Of a stretch of DNA of 64,000 nucleotides, positions 60,847 to 64,000 are shown piece after piece. The notes under the pieces were generated by a model, which was given only the letters and a program-made list of their open reading frames with translations, made no database searches and was not told the DNA's origin. The DNA lies in NCBI RefSeq assembly GCF_009905375.1, contig NC_133652.1:17906850-17970849 (forward strand), in the 5' to 3' direction. The translations under genes and the position numbers were made by a program. How positions within the stretch are numbered: position 1 is the first letter of the stretch; each line of letters starts with the position of its first letter. Origin of the DNA: Apium graveolens. Its lineage: Eukaryota > Streptophyta > Magnoliopsida > Apiales > Apiaceae.

Positions 60847-61301
60847 CTAATCATCTAGAATCTCTCTCAACACAACCAACATCCAGCGAATGATCTTATG
60901 CAGCCTCCGGGCCTCAGCATCAACATCACTAGTGGATGGTCCCTCATCCAATCTCTTCCTGGCAACCTGCTCCACCATCTTCACCCGAACTCGCCACTCA
61001 TCATCCATAACTGAAGCACTCTGCCTAGACTCTCTGGCTAGCCTTTCCACCAAAGCTCCCAACTCAAGAATGCGGGAGTACACAAATTCTCGATCCTGGG
61101 CTAACTTGCCACCAACACTGACAGGTACAGTCTTAGGCATCTCGGACTCTGGCTCAGGGCAGGGGTCTCTGAATCTGGCCTCAAGGGTGAAATCTGTATA
61201 GGGCTCTCACTACTCTCAGAAGGGTCCTCCTCTGGGTCTGAACTAACATACACAGGCTCCTCTGGAGAGGGTGGAATAGGGTCCACTGGGGTATCGGTCA
61301 A
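60847..61301 (-). pseudogene. Small frame in the leader of the Tekay-like element
   Basis: Between primer-binding site and gag there is a frame starting MTDTPVDPIPPSPEEPVY at 61301, acidic and Pro/Ser-rich. After a one-base frameshift near 61150 it continues as EMPKTVPVSVGGKLAQDREF, then RILELGALVERLARESRQS and DEWRVRVKMVEQVARKRL, ending at 60847. The second part is probably alpha-helical. It would be about 150 residues if read through. I recognise no function. It could be an upstream frame carried by this lineage. Confidence 0.5.
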
Positions 61302-61563
61302 ACTAATCTATGAGTCTGAGTCAGTACCACTACTAGGATCCTGAGAGAAAACACAAAACATCAACCAAGAAACAATGTTAGGGTTAAATAAAGCTTCCAG
61401 CTAACTCACACCCTAACTCTAGTTTCTACTTCACCAATAAACACTTTCCTTAGACCATACCTAATAGTCTAACTCAGCTCTATATGGGTCGAACTCTCTC
61501 GTGATATAGATATATTCCCAAAATACCCCTTTTTTAATCCTAACTTGTCTCAGGGACTAGATC

Positions 61564-61580
61564 CTGTAGCTCTGATACCA
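61564..61580 (-). other. Primer-binding site of the Tekay-like element
   Basis: The minus strand reads TGGTATCAGAGCTACAG, complementary to initiator tRNA-Met, three bases (AGT) after the LTR end. Confidence 0.92.
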
Positions 61581-61583
61581 ACT

Positions 61584-64000
61584 TGTGATGCCCTCAATCT
61601 CGGGGTTAGGAAATGAGGACTCACACACCTCTAATCTAGAATTAAATAAGCATAAACCCCGATTAACTACTAACAGGATCAACAGGATAAAGTATGAGAC
61701 AAGATTACAACTACCAATCATAAAATATAACTTACAAACCCAAAATATTATTAAATAAACAATATCGATTCCGGCTGGGAACCGACAGACAACCCATTGT
61801 ATCTTTAAACATTCCCTTCTAGGCGCATGCTCACTCATAAATACCACTACCTGCTCTGGCAACCAGAAGCCCTCAACATGGTAGGGACCACCAGGTACGC
61901 TCTTACGAGCAGTGCGCCTAAGCCTGGCCATCTTCTTGTTTAACTGCCATGGTTAGATTAAAACAAAACAAATGAGTATAAAACTCAGCAAGTAACTATA
62001 TAGCAGTTCTACCAAATCAATTCACAATATGCTTTACCAATCTCAGGGCATTCTACTTTATTTGATCTATGTGGCAGATTTCCAGCTTTTGGGTTAAGGA
62101 AAGGTTTTGAAGGATAATGTGGGGCTTTCAAGGAACAAGGCTCAATATGGGACGAAAGCCGACATCCATCACAAATCTTTAAAAAATCAGAATAGATATT
62201 TCAAGAGAGGAAAGCAACAGTATTTCAATATATGGAATCAATCATATGATCAACAAATTCAAGAATCAGGGTTCTCGAGTTTTATGCTTCACATTGACAT
62301 AATCAACTCTTTTCAAAACAATATGAACCATTTTCATTTTCAAGAATCAATTTACTGAACAGAAAGTTTCAGTTCCCTTTTAAATAATCATTTAGAACCC
62401 TTGATTGGATCACTTTATCTTTCCATTTCATTATATACGGGTGATCAGCCCGTACCGACCTCCATTCCGGTCTTTAAGGTACCAATCGACATAATTTCAG
62501 CCTTAAGTTGGACTAGCCCCGCTAGCCTCTTACCATGACTAGACTAGTCCCACTAGCCTCTTACGTCCCAATCCAATCCATCAGGAATTCATTTGGAAAA
62601 CCTTGAGTTGGAAAAACAAATAGGTTTTCTAAAATTCATTTTATCATTACCAAGAATTTGAAATCATTCGGACTCTTTCAAGTCGAAACTCATTCTTAAT
62701 TCAGATTTTAAGGAAACAAAGTTCAGGGAGTGAATCAAAAATACGCAAGGAACAATTCATAAGGATTCTGTATCAGGGATAATAAAGCACTTAAGTTAGA
62801 TGGATCAACATCTGTTTAGGAATCAATAGGGTGATCAGGAAAACAGGGTATCATTAAATAGGGTTAACAAGGATAATCAGAGGGTTCAATATAATCCATG
62901 GCTTAATAGATAACTTGAACATAAAGGACAGATTATCAAAGGGTTGAATCATTAAGCTTATCAATAATAGTTTATCAAGAACAAAGGCAGGGTATCAATA
63001 TCAGGGTTTCATAATTAAACAGTTCAATACTCTACATGGTATGAACAACATTCTTTTTATAACCATTTACACAAGTAATCAGAGTTACTTGCCTGAATTT
63101 TCTTTCATGAAGGTTGAACTACTGCCACATAGTATTTCCTTTCCTTTCCTAGCCTGAATGCCCTCACGCTCCGAGTCTACAATAAAACCAAAACCTTAAT
63201 CAGTTTCTAACTCTCGTTCCCAGAACGATCACTCAATACGATAACTCGATTATACTTTTGACTCAAACTATACGAGTATAGCTTATATACACACAGCACA
63301 TAGCACATTCTTTACTCATAGCCTTATATCACTTTACATATACTCGCTAAACCTCGACTATTTTCCCCAAATCAAATATTTATAACTCGTACAAACACAC
63401 AATGATATGCACGGCTATTACTTATAGCTTTAAACCTCTATTAACTCAATTCCCTTTTCTTTTATCCATAATTCGAACCAAAACACAATCCAACAAGCAA
63501 AATTCAAAGATTTTCACACATAAGCATTTAATCATTCTATCGTTTACCAAAAATCAGATTTTTGACTTTGAATTTCTTTGGCCTATTCGGCCTTAACCAC
63601 AATCACAATCAAATCAAATCATGCATTAACAAGTCCTTTTCTAAATCAACATGCAATCTTATTACTTTCTAGTTAAACCTTAATTATACTAAAATCAAGT
63701 CACAAAAGTAAATTCTTCTTTTTACTAACACAAGGTCGAACCAAGACCTTCACCATGCATTCCCAAATTTGGCATCCAAATAAATGTACAAGTCCAATTA
63801 TCATAGAATCATACTTAAATCATAAAAGAACATAGCCCTTTTTGGTACATGCAAACATTAAGAAATTTTTATCATCCAATCTTTACTAATTTCCAAGAAT
63901 GAACATCAACAAGTCATGACCATTAAAATCATTTTTGATCTTTTAAAACCAAGATTCCATTCGGGTTTTTCAAAAACAACACATGCAAATGATCTTCTTA
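61584..64000 (-). repeat. 5' LTR of the Tekay-like element (cut by window end)
   Basis: The 2417 bases seen align with 52259-54676 with scattered substitutions and a one-base indel near 63187. About 1.2 kb should lie beyond the window. It begins on the plus strand TGTGATGCCCTCAATC, against TGTGACGCCCTCAATC in the other copy. Confidence 0.93.

Larger units (their letters stand above)
52259..64000 (-). mobile_element. Tekay/Del-like chromovirus with ~3.6-kb LTRs
   Basis: Minus-strand order: 5' LTR (64000 and beyond to 61584), primer-binding site, leader with a small frame, gag, protease, RT, RNase H, integrase with chromodomain, polypurine tract, 3' LTR (55871-52259). The very long LTRs and chromodomain fit the Tekay/Del lineage. 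TTTAT (52254-52258) is the target duplication at this side; the other lies outside. The LTRs differ at about 11 sites in their first ~370 bp, so this copy is clearly older than the Reina-like one. Multiple lesions make it non-autonomous. Confidence 0.92.

Overview
This is nuclear DNA from a flowering plant. The evidence is AT-rich spacers, spliced genes with GT-AG introns, and dense nested LTR retrotransposons, Helitrons, hAT and pogo-type elements and tRNA-derived SINEs. The host proteins are typical eudicot families. I would guess an asterid, but the sequence alone does not fix the species.

Only four host genes look functional, and I could rebuild exon models for all of them. (1) A Rad60/NFATC2IP-type SUMO-like domain protein on the + strand, six coding exons at 7602-11244, 216 aa. 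(2) A tandem CCCH zinc-finger protein of the C3H14/C3H15 type on the + strand, two coding exons at 14817-16531, 325 aa, with a long 5' leader intron and a large CT microsatellite. (3) An intronless RHA2-type RING-H2 E3 ligase on the - strand at 29549-30049, 166 aa. (4) A PKHD-type 2-oxoglutarate/Fe(II) dioxygenase on the - strand, nine coding exons at 34126-43228, 387 aa. Its second intron is swollen to about 6 kb by a chromodomain Gypsy element. The exon phases add up in every spliced model.

The rest is mobile DNA. 1-6660 holds two decayed Copia elements on the - strand. 12614-12803, 20320-21219 and 30186-30868 are terminal-inverted-repeat elements with target duplications. 19980-26559 is an AT-rich array of Helitron-like units ending in a clear Helitron 3' terminus. 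At least four copies of one SINE family occur (19.3, 24.0, 24.7 and 38.3 kb), one of them inside the Gypsy element at 36520-42026. From 44393 to the window end there is a stack of insertions. A - strand Helitron carries a broken cyclin-dependent-kinase fragment. The 3' half of a SIRE-like Copia element (LTR 45891-47119) is inserted in that fragment. A + strand Gypsy LTR (51288-52258) cuts into the Copia, and a Tekay/Del-like chromovirus with about 3.6-kb LTRs (52259 to beyond 64000) cuts into that LTR.

No operon-like or pathway relation links the four host genes. I saw no new defence-type or enzymatic system. The most informative findings are a paralogous empty site that proves the 900-bp hAT insertion, the kinase fragment carried with its introns next to a Helitron end, and a ladder of duplicated 3' splice sites in the CCCH gene's leader intron.
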